Source: Candidatus Aminicenantota bacterium | Lineage (GTDB): Bacteria; Acidobacteriota; Aminicenantia; Aminicenantales; Aminicenantaceae | Length of the DNA stretch: 44,839 nt | Direction: 5' to 3' | Assembly (NCBI GenBank): GCA_030669305.1 | Contig: DAOVDU010000008.1 | Location: 1-44,839, forward strand | Shown: in pieces, positions 1-6,915 of the stretch | Layout of the letters: every line of letters starts with the position of its first letter | Position numbering within the stretch: the stretch's first letter is position 1 | Translations under genes and position numbers: made by a program | The notes under the pieces: model-generated | Seen by the model: the letters and a program-made list of their open reading frames with translations, nothing else | The model's database searches: none | What the model was told of the DNA's origin: nothing

Positions 1-73
1 TGGCCCTTCCATGAATATCCTGATTAAGCTTATGGCAGTAGTCAGCCTGGTTTTTGCCCCACTGATAATATAA
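1..73 (+). CDS. hppA: Membrane-bound ion-translocating pyrophosphatase, C-terminal fragment (gene cut by window edge)
   Basis: Only the last 23 codons are inside the window, in the frame starting at base 2, ending at TAA 71-73. The visible tail reads GPSMNILIKLMAVVSLVFAP then a short hydrophobic end. This matches the conserved last transmembrane helix of H+/Na+-pumping pyrophosphatases, which typically read 'SGPSLNILIKLM.. VSLV.AP'. The family couples pyrophosphate hydrolysis to ion export across the inner membrane. The catalytic residues lie upstream of the window, so ion specificity and K+ dependence cannot be judged. It is followed directly by an octamer repeat array and then the nusA operon, so it appears to end its own transcription unit. 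Identification rests on a short but very characteristic tail. Confidence 0.8.
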   Translation, partial: GPSMNILIKLMAVVSLVFAPLII

Positions 74-83
74 AAGAAACTAA

Positions 84-240
84 AAACTCAAAACTAATTT
101 CAGTTAATCGGTTAATCAGTTAATCTGTTTGTCTGTTAATCAGTTAATCTGTTAATCTGTTAGTCTGTTAAATATTTTAATCAAAATAACTGACTAACTG
201 TCTAACAGACTAACTGACTAACTGACTAGCTGTCTAAATT
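84..240. repeat. Octamer repeat array with opposed arms (first copy)
   Basis: From 103 to 170 the sequence is an exact 8-bp periodic array of GTTAATCA/GTTAATCT/GTTAGTCT-type units (eight units plus GTTA). After an AT spacer around 171-187, units of the opposite sense (AACTGACT type, six units, 188-235) run to about 235. The whole can fold as a long imperfect hairpin. A second copy with the same plan lies at 17826-18001, and both are preceded by the same short flank (aactcaaaact). There are no unique spacers, so this is not a CRISPR. It lies between hppA and nusA. Confidence 0.85.
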
Positions 241-252
241 GTGTCTAAATTG

Positions 253-281
253 TTGATATTATTTCTAATATTAGTTATAAT
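253..281 (+). promoter_or_regulatory. Candidate sigma70-type promoter for the nusA operon
   Basis: TTGATA at 253-258 and TATAAT at 276-281 are separated by 17 bp, 49 bp upstream of the nusA ATG. A second TATAAT at 304-309 with a poor -35 (TTCACG, 281-286, 17-bp spacer) may be an alternative. Seen by motif only. Confidence 0.55.
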
Positions 282-329
282 TCACGCCTCTTTATATACC
301 TGTTATAATTATATTTGAGGCAGATAAAT

Positions 330-1373
330 ATGAAGACAGACGTGAGGAGTACTATTCTTCAGCTTAGCAAAGAAAGAGGTGTAGATACAAGTGTCATCAT
401 CAATGCTATTAAGGAATCTCTCCAAGTAGCCTCTGCCAAATACTTCTCCAACGATGAGAAAATAAATGTATCCTTTCAACCTGAAAAGGGTAAGCTGCGG
501 GTCTATACTATCAAGCAAATATGTAAAAAGCCGAAAAACCTAGCCTCTGAAATCTCCTTAGAAGAGGCAAAAAAAATAGATACATCCGCAACAATCGGAA
601 ATTACATCGAGATTGCTCTTCCTTCAGAGACTTTGGGCCGAATTGCAGCCCAAGCTGCCAAACAGGTTATTTATCAAAAAGTCAGAGACGCGGAACAAGA
701 AAAAATCTACGGCCTGTTCGCTCCTAGACTGGGTGAAATAGTAACAGGTGTTTTAAGAAGATTTGAGCCAAACAATAACATGATTGTTGAAGTGAATAAG
801 ATAGATGTTCTTTTCCCTAACAGGGAAAAGCTTTGGAATGAAGATTTCAGGAGGGGTGATCGAATTAAAGCTGTTATCATACAAGTCTTAAAAGAATACA
901 AAGGACCCCAAGTGATTGTATCCAGAACTGATCTAAATTTTTTGGTTAAACTTCTGGAGCTAGAAATTCCAGAAATAGCAAACGGAAATATTGAAATAAA
1001 AGATATTATCCGACAGGCCGGAGAAAGAGCAAAGGTTGCTGTCCTTACAAAAGAGAAGGATATAGACCCCATTGGTGCTTGCATAGGAGTTAAAGGAAAC
1101 AGAATCCTGGCCATAAGTAAAGAATTACAAGGAGAGAAAATCGATATCATCGAATGGTCGGAAAAGCCAATAACATACGCCAAAGCAGCTCTCAGTCCAG
1201 CAAAAGTAGAAAAAGTGTTTATTCTGAATAAAAAAGAAAAAATAATGCAGGCTATTGTTTCAAAAGATCAACTATCGCTTGCCATCGGCAAAAAAGGAAT
1301 CAACGTCAGGCTTGCATCAAGGCTCGTAGGTTGGAAAATAGAAATCAAACAAGAAAACGATCACAGGTACTGA
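330..1373 (+). CDS. nusA: Transcription termination/antitermination factor NusA
   Basis: NusA binds RNA polymerase and nascent RNA and modulates pausing, termination and antitermination. The 347-residue product has the short-form architecture: an N-terminal polymerase-binding domain (about 1-125), an S1 domain (about 130-200, starting near GEIVTGVLRRFEPN), then two KH domains. KH1 carries GVKGNRILAIS and KH2 carries AIGKKGINVRLASRLVGW. It lacks the C-terminal acidic repeats of the E. coli protein, as in many other phyla. An in-frame TTG at 315 would add five residues. I chose ATG 330 because GAGG at 317-320 sits nine bases before it. It opens the operon nusA-infB-DUF503-rbfA-nrnA-truB. The usual upstream partner rimP is absent here; hppA occupies that place. 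Confidence 0.95.
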   Translation: MKTDVRSTILQLSKERGVDTSVIINAIKESLQVASAKYFSNDEKINVSFQPEKGKLRVYTIKQICKKPKNLASEISLEEAKKIDTSATIGNYIEIALPSETLGRIAAQAAKQVIYQKVRDAEQEKIYGLFAPRLGEIVTGVLRRFEPNNNMIVEVNKIDVLFPNREKLWNEDFRRGDRIKAVIIQVLKEYKGPQVIVSRTDLNFLVKLLELEIPEIANGNIEIKDIIRQAGERAKVAVLTKEKDIDPIGACIGVKGNRILAISKELQGEKIDIIEWSEKPITYAKAALSPAKVEKVFILNKKEKIMQAIVSKDQLSLAIGKKGINVRLASRLVGWKIEIKQENDHRY

Positions 1374-1393
1374 ATTCGGAGAATAGATTAATC

Positions 1394-3196
1394 ATGAAAA
1401 CACAAAGAAAAGACAAAACAGCCAAAGAATCCAAAAAAACGGCAAAAAGTCCTTCCAAAAAAACTCAGATTAGGGAGGATATGAGCTTAAAAGAACTTTC
1501 AGAAAAAATTGGCATTAAATCCAAAGATGTTATCGAGAAGCTTAAAGCCAAAGGATTCGTAATTGGTGTTAATAATATTATAGACGATTCTTTAGCAAAC
1601 GTAATTTCTCAAGTCTTTAATCTCGAGATAGAAATTGTATCTATTGAGGAAGAAAGCCGAATTCAGGCAGAAAGCAGAAAAAAAGAATTAAAGATCAGAC
1701 CTCCAGTCGTCACAATAATGGGGCATGTAGACCACGGAAAAACCACTCTACTGGATGCAATCAAACAATCCAATCTGGTTGGCAAAGAATCAGGCGGTAT
1801 AACCCAGCACATCGGCGCTTATAGAGTTCTTCATAAAGGGAGGCTCATTACTTTCATCGATACTCCAGGCCATGAAGCATTCACTCAATTGCGAGCTCGA
1901 GGAGCAAAGCTAACGGATATCGTCATACTGGTAGTTGCAGCAGATGATGGAGTTATGCCTCAAACAAGGGAAGCAATTAACCACGCCAAGGCGGCGAGAG
2001 TTCCTATAATAGTGGCTATTAACAAAATCGATAAAGCTGATGCTGATAAAGATAAAGTCAAACAACAGCTGTCAAAAGAGGGCCTTACTGTAGAAGAATG
2101 GGGAGGTGACATTATTAGCGTTGAAGTATCTGCCAAAGAAAAAACAAATCTAGAGGAGCTGCTGGAAATGATTCTACTCCTCAGCGACGTCATTGAAATC
2201 AAGGCAAATCCAAGAGTACGAGCCCAGGGCATTATTCTAGAGGCCCGTTTAGATGCTAAAAAAGGCCCAGTAGCCACTATCATCATTCAGCATGGCATAC
2301 TCAATAAGGGTGAAGCTTTTATTTCAGGAACATGTTTTGGTAAAGCAAGAGCCCTTTTTGATGAAAATGGAAGAATGTTGAAAAAAGCAGAACCATCCAT
2401 GCCAGTAGAAATTCTTGGTTTTTCTGATGTGCCTTCTGCAGGAGATTATATCCAGGTCGTCTCAGATATGGAAACAGCAAAAAAGATTTCCCAACATAGG
2501 CTATCTCTTATTAAAAAAGAAGAACCGCTGACACCAGAACATCTCACGCTGGACCAACTTTTCAAAAGTATTGAGGAAGGAGATGTTAAAGAACTTTCCC
2601 TCATTATTAAGGCCGATGTCCATGGTTCAGTCGAGGTTCTCACAGACATCCTCCCCAACCTGAGCACTGATAAGGTTAAAATAAAAATAGTTCATTCTGC
2701 TTCAGGAAATATTACTGAATCCGATGTTCTCCTCGCATCAGCATCAAATGCAATCATTATTGGCTATAATACCAAACCTAGCCAAAAAATCCTGGACCTG
2801 GTAAAAGAAGAAAACGTGGAAATCAGAAGCTACAACGTTATCTACCATTTAACTGAAGATATAAAGAGAGCCATGAGTGGTCTTCTTGAACCTACTCTTA
2901 AAGAAACCTATTTGGGAAGGGCAGAAGTAAGAAGAATCTTCCGTATTCCTCGAGTAGGAGTCATAGCAGGCTGCTTAGTTCTTGACGGGAAAATTATGCG
3001 GAACGCAGAAGCAAGAATAATCAGAAACAACGAGGTTATCCATCAAGGACGAATTTCCTCTCTAAAACATCTCAAGGAAAATGTTGCCGAAATAAATAAA
3101 GATTATGAATGTGGTATAGGTTTTGAAAAATTTAAGGACATTCAAGAGGGTGATACTATAGAAGCTTTTAATACCGAAATAGTCAAGCCAGATTAG
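1394..3196 (+). CDS. infB: Translation initiation factor IF-2
   Basis: IF-2 is the GTPase that delivers fMet-tRNA to the 30S subunit and promotes subunit joining. The 600-residue form has a short Lys-rich N terminus (1-28), then an IF2_N domain (about 30-80, SLKELSEKIGIKSKDVIEKL). The G domain contains G1 GHVDHGKTT (110-118), G3 DTPGH (156-160) and G4 NKID (210-213), followed by domains II-IV. The frame is open further upstream, overlapping nusA from 1331. ATG 1394 is preferred because GGAG lies 12 bases before it and it leaves a 20-bp gap after the nusA stop. The protein is short compared with about 890 residues in E. coli because the N-terminal extension is missing, a common lineage difference. 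It probably works with the Def and Fmt products encoded at 26033-27492. Confidence 0.96.
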   Translation: MKTQRKDKTAKESKKTAKSPSKKTQIREDMSLKELSEKIGIKSKDVIEKLKAKGFVIGVNNIIDDSLANVISQVFNLEIEIVSIEEESRIQAESRKKELKIRPPVVTIMGHVDHGKTTLLDAIKQSNLVGKESGGITQHIGAYRVLHKGRLITFIDTPGHEAFTQLRARGAKLTDIVILVVAADDGVMPQTREAINHAKAARVPIIVAINKIDKADADKDKVKQQLSKEGLTVEEWGGDIISVEVSAKEKTNLEELLEMILLLSDVIEIKANPRVRAQGIILEARLDAKKGPVATIIIQHGILNKGEAFISGTCFGKARALFDENGRMLKKAEPSMPVEILGFSDVPSAGDYIQVVSDMETAKKISQHRLSLIKKEEPLTPEHLTLDQLFKSIEEGDVKELSLIIKADVHGSVEVLTDILPNLSTDKVKIKIVHSASGNITESDVLLASASNAIIIGYNTKPSQKILDLVKEENVEIRSYNVIYHLTEDIKRAMSGLLEPTLKETYLGRAEVRRIFRIPRVGVIAGCLVLDGKIMRNAEARIIRNNEVIHQGRISSLKHLKENVAEINKDYECGIGFEKFKDIQEGDTIEAFNTEIVKPD

Positions 3197-3219
3197 TCTC
3201 TGGCATTTTTGGTTTTTCA

Positions 3220-3501
3220 ATGGTCATAGGGTTTCTTACTTTAGAGATTTACCTCCCCTACTCTCATTCCTTGAAAGAAAAGAGAAAAACCTTGAACAGC
3301 CTTAAAGATCGCTTAAAGAAAAAATATAACGTAGCTTTTGCTGAGTTAGATTATCAGAACAAATGGCAAAGGTCAAAAATAGGCGTAGTCTCCCTTAATA
3401 ATCTAAAAAGAGTGGTTGAAAATATATTCCACAAAATCATTTTAGATGTAGAAGAAAAGATAGACGGCGAAATCCTCCATCAAGAGATACAGTATTTTTA
3501 G
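3220..3501 (+). CDS. DUF503 (YlxP-like) family protein
   Basis: This 93-residue protein has the family hallmarks: an N-terminal strand (MVIGFLTLEIYLPYSHSLKEKR) with the conserved SLKEKR segment, then AFAELDYQNKWQRSKIGVV and a C-terminal helix. DUF503/YlxP members are small proteins encoded between infB and rbfA in many bacteria, exactly as here. They are presumed to have a ribosome- or RNA-linked role that is not well established. The gene starts 23 bases after infB, with no convincing Shine-Dalgarno, so it may depend on translational coupling. A 60-bp inverted repeat separates it from rbfA. Family assignment is firm; molecular function is unknown. Confidence 0.88.
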   Translation: MVIGFLTLEIYLPYSHSLKEKRKTLNSLKDRLKKKYNVAFAELDYQNKWQRSKIGVVSLNNLKRVVENIFHKIILDVEEKIDGEILHQEIQYF

Positions 3502-3546
3502 AAATAGTAATGGTAAACGGTACTTCGCACCCCGCAATAACATGAG

Positions 3547-3620
3547 AACTGGTTAAAGGTTGAAGGTTTAATGTTTAAGGTAAGAGAACCTTAAACCTTC
3601 AACATTAAACTTTCAACAAA
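3547..3620. repeat. Inverted dispersed repeat inside the nusA operon
   Basis: Two arms of the genome's AAACCTTAAAC/GGTTGAAGGTTTAATG repeat family face each other around a short loop at about 3584. They could fold as a long AU-rich hairpin between the DUF503 gene and rbfA. A 28-bp segment (3556-3583) recurs exactly at 12819-12846. It has no T-run, so it is not a classical terminator. It could attenuate or process the operon mRNA (inference). Confidence 0.75.
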
Positions 3621-3640
3621 ATGTGTCTTGCTATAACAAT

Positions 3641-3991
3641 ATGAATGAAAGTCGGAGACAAAAAAGAGTTGCTAGCTTAATTAAAGAAGAATTAAGCCGT
3701 TTACTTGTTGAAGTCCTCCAGGATCCGTCTAAAGGCCTGATCACTATCACAAGAGTAGAAATGAGTAAAGATTTGAAAACTGCCTATATATACCTTAGCA
3801 TTTTTGGTTTCGAACAGAAAAATGTGATTCTTGAGCATTTAAATAAACGAAAAGGCTACCTGAGAAAATCTATTGCCTCAAAAACAAAATTAAAGTATAA
3901 TCCCATGCTAATTTTTTATCTTGATCCTATTTTCGATCATGAAGAAAGAATTGATAAGTTAATAGAAAGCTTAAGAAAGAATGAAAAATAA
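3641..3991 (+). CDS. rbfA: Ribosome-binding factor A
   Basis: RbfA is a small KH-fold protein that assists late 30S subunit assembly and 16S rRNA 5'-end maturation. The 116-residue product begins MNESRRQKRVASLIKEELSR and contains the family features: GLITITRVEMSKDLKTAYIY as the core strand-helix, and a basic C-terminal half ending in LDPIFDHEERIDKLIESLR. An upstream in-frame GTG at 3623 would add MSCYNN. ATG 3641 fits the family N terminus better. The end overlaps the downstream nrnA start by 11 bases, so the two are likely translationally coupled. Identity is also supported by its place between infB and truB. Confidence 0.93.
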   Translation: MNESRRQKRVASLIKEELSRLLVEVLQDPSKGLITITRVEMSKDLKTAYIYLSIFGFEQKNVILEHLNKRKGYLRKSIASKTKLKYNPMLIFYLDPIFDHEERIDKLIESLRKNEK

Positions 3992-4973
3992 AATGGTTGA
4001 CTTAATCAGCAAAAAAATTCTCGAAAGCCAGCGAATCGTTATCACTTCTCATCTGAGACCAGACGGCGATTCTATATGTACAAGCCTTGCTCTCTATTTC
4101 ATGGGGAAACTACTTGGGAAAGACATGGCGATCATAAACAAGGACGTCACTCCTTTCCCCGTCAATCATTTTCCTGACATCGATAGAATTAAAATTGGAC
4201 AAATATCTCCCCAAAATTTTGATATGGCTATTCTTCTCGAATGTGCTAATGTCTCCCGGTCAGGTCAGGAAAATCTAGATAAGTATTTCATAGTAAATAT
4301 TGATCACCACTATTCCAATGATTACTATGCAGACATTAACTGGGTAGATCCAGAGGCTTCTGCAGTTGCTTGTATGGCTTACATGCTTGGAGAAAATCTA
4401 AATATTCAGTTCACTTCCCAAATAGCCAATCACCTTTATTGTGCAATTGTTTCAGACACAGGTTCATTTCAGTTTTCTAATACTACGGCTCAATCTTTTG
4501 AAGTTTGTCACAAATTAATCAATCATGGAGCAACGCCGATTAATGTTTCTGATCTTTTATTTAACAACAACCCTCCAGAAAAAATTAAGTTACTAGGTCA
4601 AGTCCTCTCCACTCTGGAGATGAACAAAGAAGGCAACATTGCCGTCATCACAATGTTTAAAGAATATTTAGATCATCTTGATCTTAAGGTAATTGATACA
4701 GAAGACATCACAACACTAGTCCGTTCTATCAAAGGTGTAAATATGGTTTTGTTTTTCAAAGAAATTGGAAACAACACATTCAGAGTCAGCATCCGATCGA
4801 AAGGGATGGCCAATGCTGCTTTAGTCGCTGAGCACTTCGGAGGGGGCGGCCACATTCATGCTGCAGGATTTACGGTTTCCGGAAAGCATGAGAAACTAGT
4901 GAAAGAACTTCCTGATAAAGTTCTTGATTTATTGAGAAAATTCGGCACAAATCAGGGAAGTAAAGACACGTAA
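3981..4973 (+). CDS. nrnA: DHH/DHHA1 phosphoesterase (NrnA-type oligoribonuclease / pAp phosphatase)
   Basis: This 330-residue protein belongs to the DHH family. The N-terminal metal-binding motif is HLRPDGDS (24-31), the DHH motif is NIDHHYSN (106-113), and the C-terminal DHHA1 domain carries GGGGHIHAAGF near residue 290. NrnA-type enzymes degrade nanoRNA dinucleotides and 3'-phosphoadenosine 5'-phosphate in the cytoplasm using Mn2+. The gene overlaps rbfA and is followed 21 bases later by truB, an order seen in many bacteria. A second ATG at 3993 is equally possible as the start. Substrate preference (nanoRNA, pAp or cyclic dinucleotide) cannot be decided from sequence alone. Confidence 0.9.
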   Translation: MKNKMVDLISKKILESQRIVITSHLRPDGDSICTSLALYFMGKLLGKDMAIINKDVTPFPVNHFPDIDRIKIGQISPQNFDMAILLECANVSRSGQENLDKYFIVNIDHHYSNDYYADINWVDPEASAVACMAYMLGENLNIQFTSQIANHLYCAIVSDTGSFQFSNTTAQSFEVCHKLINHGATPINVSDLLFNNNPPEKIKLLGQVLSTLEMNKEGNIAVITMFKEYLDHLDLKVIDTEDITTLVRSIKGVNMVLFFKEIGNNTFRVSIRSKGMANAALVAEHFGGGGHIHAAGFTVSGKHEKLVKELPDKVLDLLRKFGTNQGSKDT

Positions 4974-4994
4974 ATTTATTGAATTCAGTAAATC

Positions 4995-5936
4995 ATGGAT
5001 GGACTTATCCTTATCCATAAGCCCCAAAACTGTACATCTCATGATGTCGTTATTAAAATAAGGGAAATTTTAAACAAAAAGAAAGTCGGTCATTATGGAA
5101 CTCTTGACCCTTTGGCTACTGGCCTCATGATGATTGCTGTAGGAAAAGCCACAAGGCTCTTTCCTTTTTTCTCAAGAGCAGACAAAGTTTACAAGGGAAG
5201 AATAAAATTGGGGTTTTCTACCGATACTTATGATTCCTTTGGGAAACCCACCTCTGAAGTTACAAATGAATATCCTGATAAAAAATCGCTTTTAAAGCTG
5301 ATAGAAAAATTCAAAGGAGAGATAATCCAGGTTTCACCACCTTTCTCTGCTAAAAAATATAAGGGAAAACCTCTTTATGCATTAGCTAGGCAAAACAAAG
5401 AATTTAAACTAAAAACAAGCAAAATCTTTATCCATTTTTTCCACCTACTTAACTACAAGCCTCCTCTTATTGATTTCAAAGTAAAATGCTCTTCTGGAAC
5501 CTATATACGATCTCTGGCACATGACCTTGGACAAAACTTAGAATGTGGAGCTCATCTTTCCCAGCTTACCAGAACAAAAGTTGGAAATTTTAATATAAAG
5601 GATTGTTTTACCCTTGATAAAACAAAAAAATTGGCTCAAGAAAATAAGATCGAGGAATTTCTCATCCCTCTAGAACTACTCCTTCCCGAATTCCCTAAAA
5701 TCATCCTCAAAGAAACCGGTTCAGCCTTAGTGAAAAACGGCAGTATGATTTTTCATGACAACATCCTAAAAGTTGTTTACCCAAGGGCTTCTTTATCAAA
5801 TATCACAAAAAAAAGAGAAAACATTTTCAGGATGTTCAGTTACGAAGGAAAACTTCTTGCTTTTGCTAAAAAAATTCCTGAAAAAAAATGCCTTCATCCC
5901 TTTTTAGTCGTTGACTCTAAGGATGTTACTCAGTAA
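4995..5936 (+). CDS. truB: tRNA pseudouridine(55) synthase TruB
   Basis: TruB converts U55 in the T-loop of elongator tRNAs to pseudouridine. The 313-residue protein has the catalytic motif GHYGTLDPLATG with nucleophile Asp38, an N-terminal strand MDGLILIHKPQNCTSHDVV, the SGTYIRSLAHDLG motif typical of the family, and a C-terminal PUA-like region (about 235-310). It closes the nusA operon, 21 bases after nrnA. No recognisable terminator follows. The next bases hold only a microprotein frame and short repeats. Confidence 0.95.
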   Translation: MDGLILIHKPQNCTSHDVVIKIREILNKKKVGHYGTLDPLATGLMMIAVGKATRLFPFFSRADKVYKGRIKLGFSTDTYDSFGKPTSEVTNEYPDKKSLLKLIEKFKGEIIQVSPPFSAKKYKGKPLYALARQNKEFKLKTSKIFIHFFHLLNYKPPLIDFKVKCSSGTYIRSLAHDLGQNLECGAHLSQLTRTKVGNFNIKDCFTLDKTKKLAQENKIEEFLIPLELLLPEFPKIILKETGSALVKNGSMIFHDNILKVVYPRASLSNITKKRENIFRMFSYEGKLLAFAKKIPEKKCLHPFLVVDSKDVTQ

Positions 5937-6006
5937 AGTATTGACTATGGAAAAAAAGGAATTAATTGCTTCTCGCTGGAGAACAAAAAAATATTCTTGA
6001 ATAACA

Positions 6007-6102
6007 ATGAGTCTTGAAGCTATTCTTTTTATGATTTTTGTCTTTGTAGTCTGTGCGGGTGGCTTTGTTTATTTCCTTTATTTATCTTCTAAGAATAAGT
6101 AA
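6007..6102 (+). CDS. Single-helix membrane microprotein (31 aa), MetS-like in appearance
   Basis: ATG 6007 opens a 31-codon frame ending at TAA 6100-6102. The product is one hydrophobic helix (about residues 4-26) with an acidic start (MSLEAILF) and a basic tail (SSKNK). The pattern 'MS..AI..MI......GGF...' resembles the small subunits (MetS family) of NSS-type methionine/alanine importers. The large subunit is not present in the window. An upstream 17-codon frame (5947-6000, MEKKELIASRWRTKKYS) ends just before it and could be a remnant of a larger partner gene. No Shine-Dalgarno was seen. Whether it is translated is unproven, and the family match is tentative. Confidence 0.4.
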   Translation: MSLEAILFMIFVFVVCAGGFVYFLYLSSKNK

Positions 6103-6178
6103 CTCAGTGACTCAGTAAAATATAAAAAATCTTTCCCCTTCTCTCTGAATTACAGATTAACAGAATTTAAATCAATCC

Positions 6179-6207
6179 TTGAATTTTAGCATAAGGTATT
6201 GTATTTT
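6179..6207 (+). promoter_or_regulatory. Candidate promoter for the DUF507 pair
   Basis: TTGAAT at 6179-6184 and TATTTT at 6202-6207 are separated by 17 bp. The -10 ends only nine bases before the ATG at 6217, so the transcript would be almost leaderless. The first DUF507 gene indeed lacks a clear Shine-Dalgarno. Motif-based only. Confidence 0.35.
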
Positions 6208-6216
6208 AAATGAGAA

Positions 6217-6495
6217 ATGAGATTAAACAAAAATCAAATTGAGCATATGGCGTTTGCCATTGTACGGAATCTAATAAAACAAGAAAAAATTATCGTTGAA
6301 AAGAAGACTAAGCTCATTGAAGAGCTTGAAAATCTTATAATAGAAGAGTTCCAAAAAGAAGATAAGCTTGATCAAGAAGTCAGAGAAATCCTCAGTCAAT
6401 ATATGGAAAAAATCCGAAAAGAAAACATTGAATATCAGACGATGTTCAGAATGATTAAGACAAAACTAGCAAAAGAAAGGAACATCGTCCTGTGA
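6217..6495 (+). CDS. DUF507 family protein, first paralogue
   Basis: This 92-residue, highly charged, mostly helical protein begins MRLNKNQIEHMAFAIVRNL and carries the VRNLIKQEKI and LDQEVREIL segments typical of DUF507. The function of this family is unknown. It is small, probably cytoplasmic, with no membrane segment. Its stop codon overlaps the GTG start of a second DUF507 gene in a GTGA junction, so the two should be co-translated and may form a heteromer. Both lie between the truB operon and a convergent outer-membrane protein gene. Confidence 0.82.
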   Translation: MRLNKNQIEHMAFAIVRNLIKQEKIIVEKKTKLIEELENLIIEEFQKEDKLDQEVREILSQYMEKIRKENIEYQTMFRMIKTKLAKERNIVL

Positions 6496-6779
6496 GTATC
6501 AGATTATCAAGAGAAAAAATCAATTTTTTTGCTCGCCAAATTCTCGACTTCCTATTCGGAAACGACCAGGTTGAATTCCTTGATGAACCTAACGAAATCA
6601 GACTGACTATAGTGAGAAGTGTCGAAGAAGAGATGAATCTCTACGATTTAATAGATAAACGAGCTGTGGAAAAAATCCAGTCTCAGAAAAAGTCAATTAA
6701 AGAAGGAAGCAGAGAGTGGGAAATTCTTTACCGAAAATATTACAATGACGAAATCACAAAGCTCGGAAAGTTCTTCTAA
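6492..6779 (+). CDS. DUF507 family protein, second paralogue
   Basis: This 95-residue protein starts at GTG 6492, overlapping the stop of the preceding paralogue by four bases. It shows the same organisation: an N-terminal SIRLSREKINFFARQILDFL helix, a middle acidic linker ending in EEMNLYDLIDKRAVEKIQSQ, and a C-terminal EWEILYRKYYNDEI segment. Divergence from the first copy is considerable, so this is an old duplication, as often seen for DUF507 pairs. No catalytic residues are evident. No strong terminator is visible on this strand. A tight palindrome at 6865 lies in the convergent intergenic region. Confidence 0.8.
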   Translation: MSIRLSREKINFFARQILDFLFGNDQVEFLDEPNEIRLTIVRSVEEEMNLYDLIDKRAVEKIQSQKKSIKEGSREWEILYRKYYNDEITKLGKFF

Positions 6780-6864
6780 TAAAATTCAATCCAATCAGGG
6801 AAGAAATCTTACATAGAAATCGAAGAAAGAGTTCGCTAAATTCCAAACACCAAATATAAAACTA

Positions 6865-6881
6865 CAAGGATTGAATCCTTG
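6865..6881. terminator. Short palindrome between convergent genes, possible weak bidirectional terminator
   Basis: CAAGGATT-G-AATCCTTG is a perfect 8-bp inverted repeat with a very tight loop. It lies between the DUF507 pair and the minus-strand PKD protein. On the minus strand it is followed by a modest T-rich stretch. The effective stem would be about six pairs, so confidence is low. Confidence 0.3.
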
Positions 6882-6915
6882 GTCTAATGATTTGCAAACT
6901 TTATCTTGTCTAGGC

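Noticed and set aside
103-235. Octamer array as a CRISPR
   Set aside because: Units are 8 bp with no unique spacers and no cas genes are present, so it is a tandem repeat.
707-1183. A 158-residue minus-strand frame opposite nusA
   Set aside because: Antisense shadow of the conserved nusA S1/KH coding region, with no family resemblance or start signal.
1331-1393. Upstream extension of IF-2 overlapping nusA
   Set aside because: It would overlap nusA by over 40 bases without a Shine-Dalgarno, whereas ATG 1394 has GGAG upstream.
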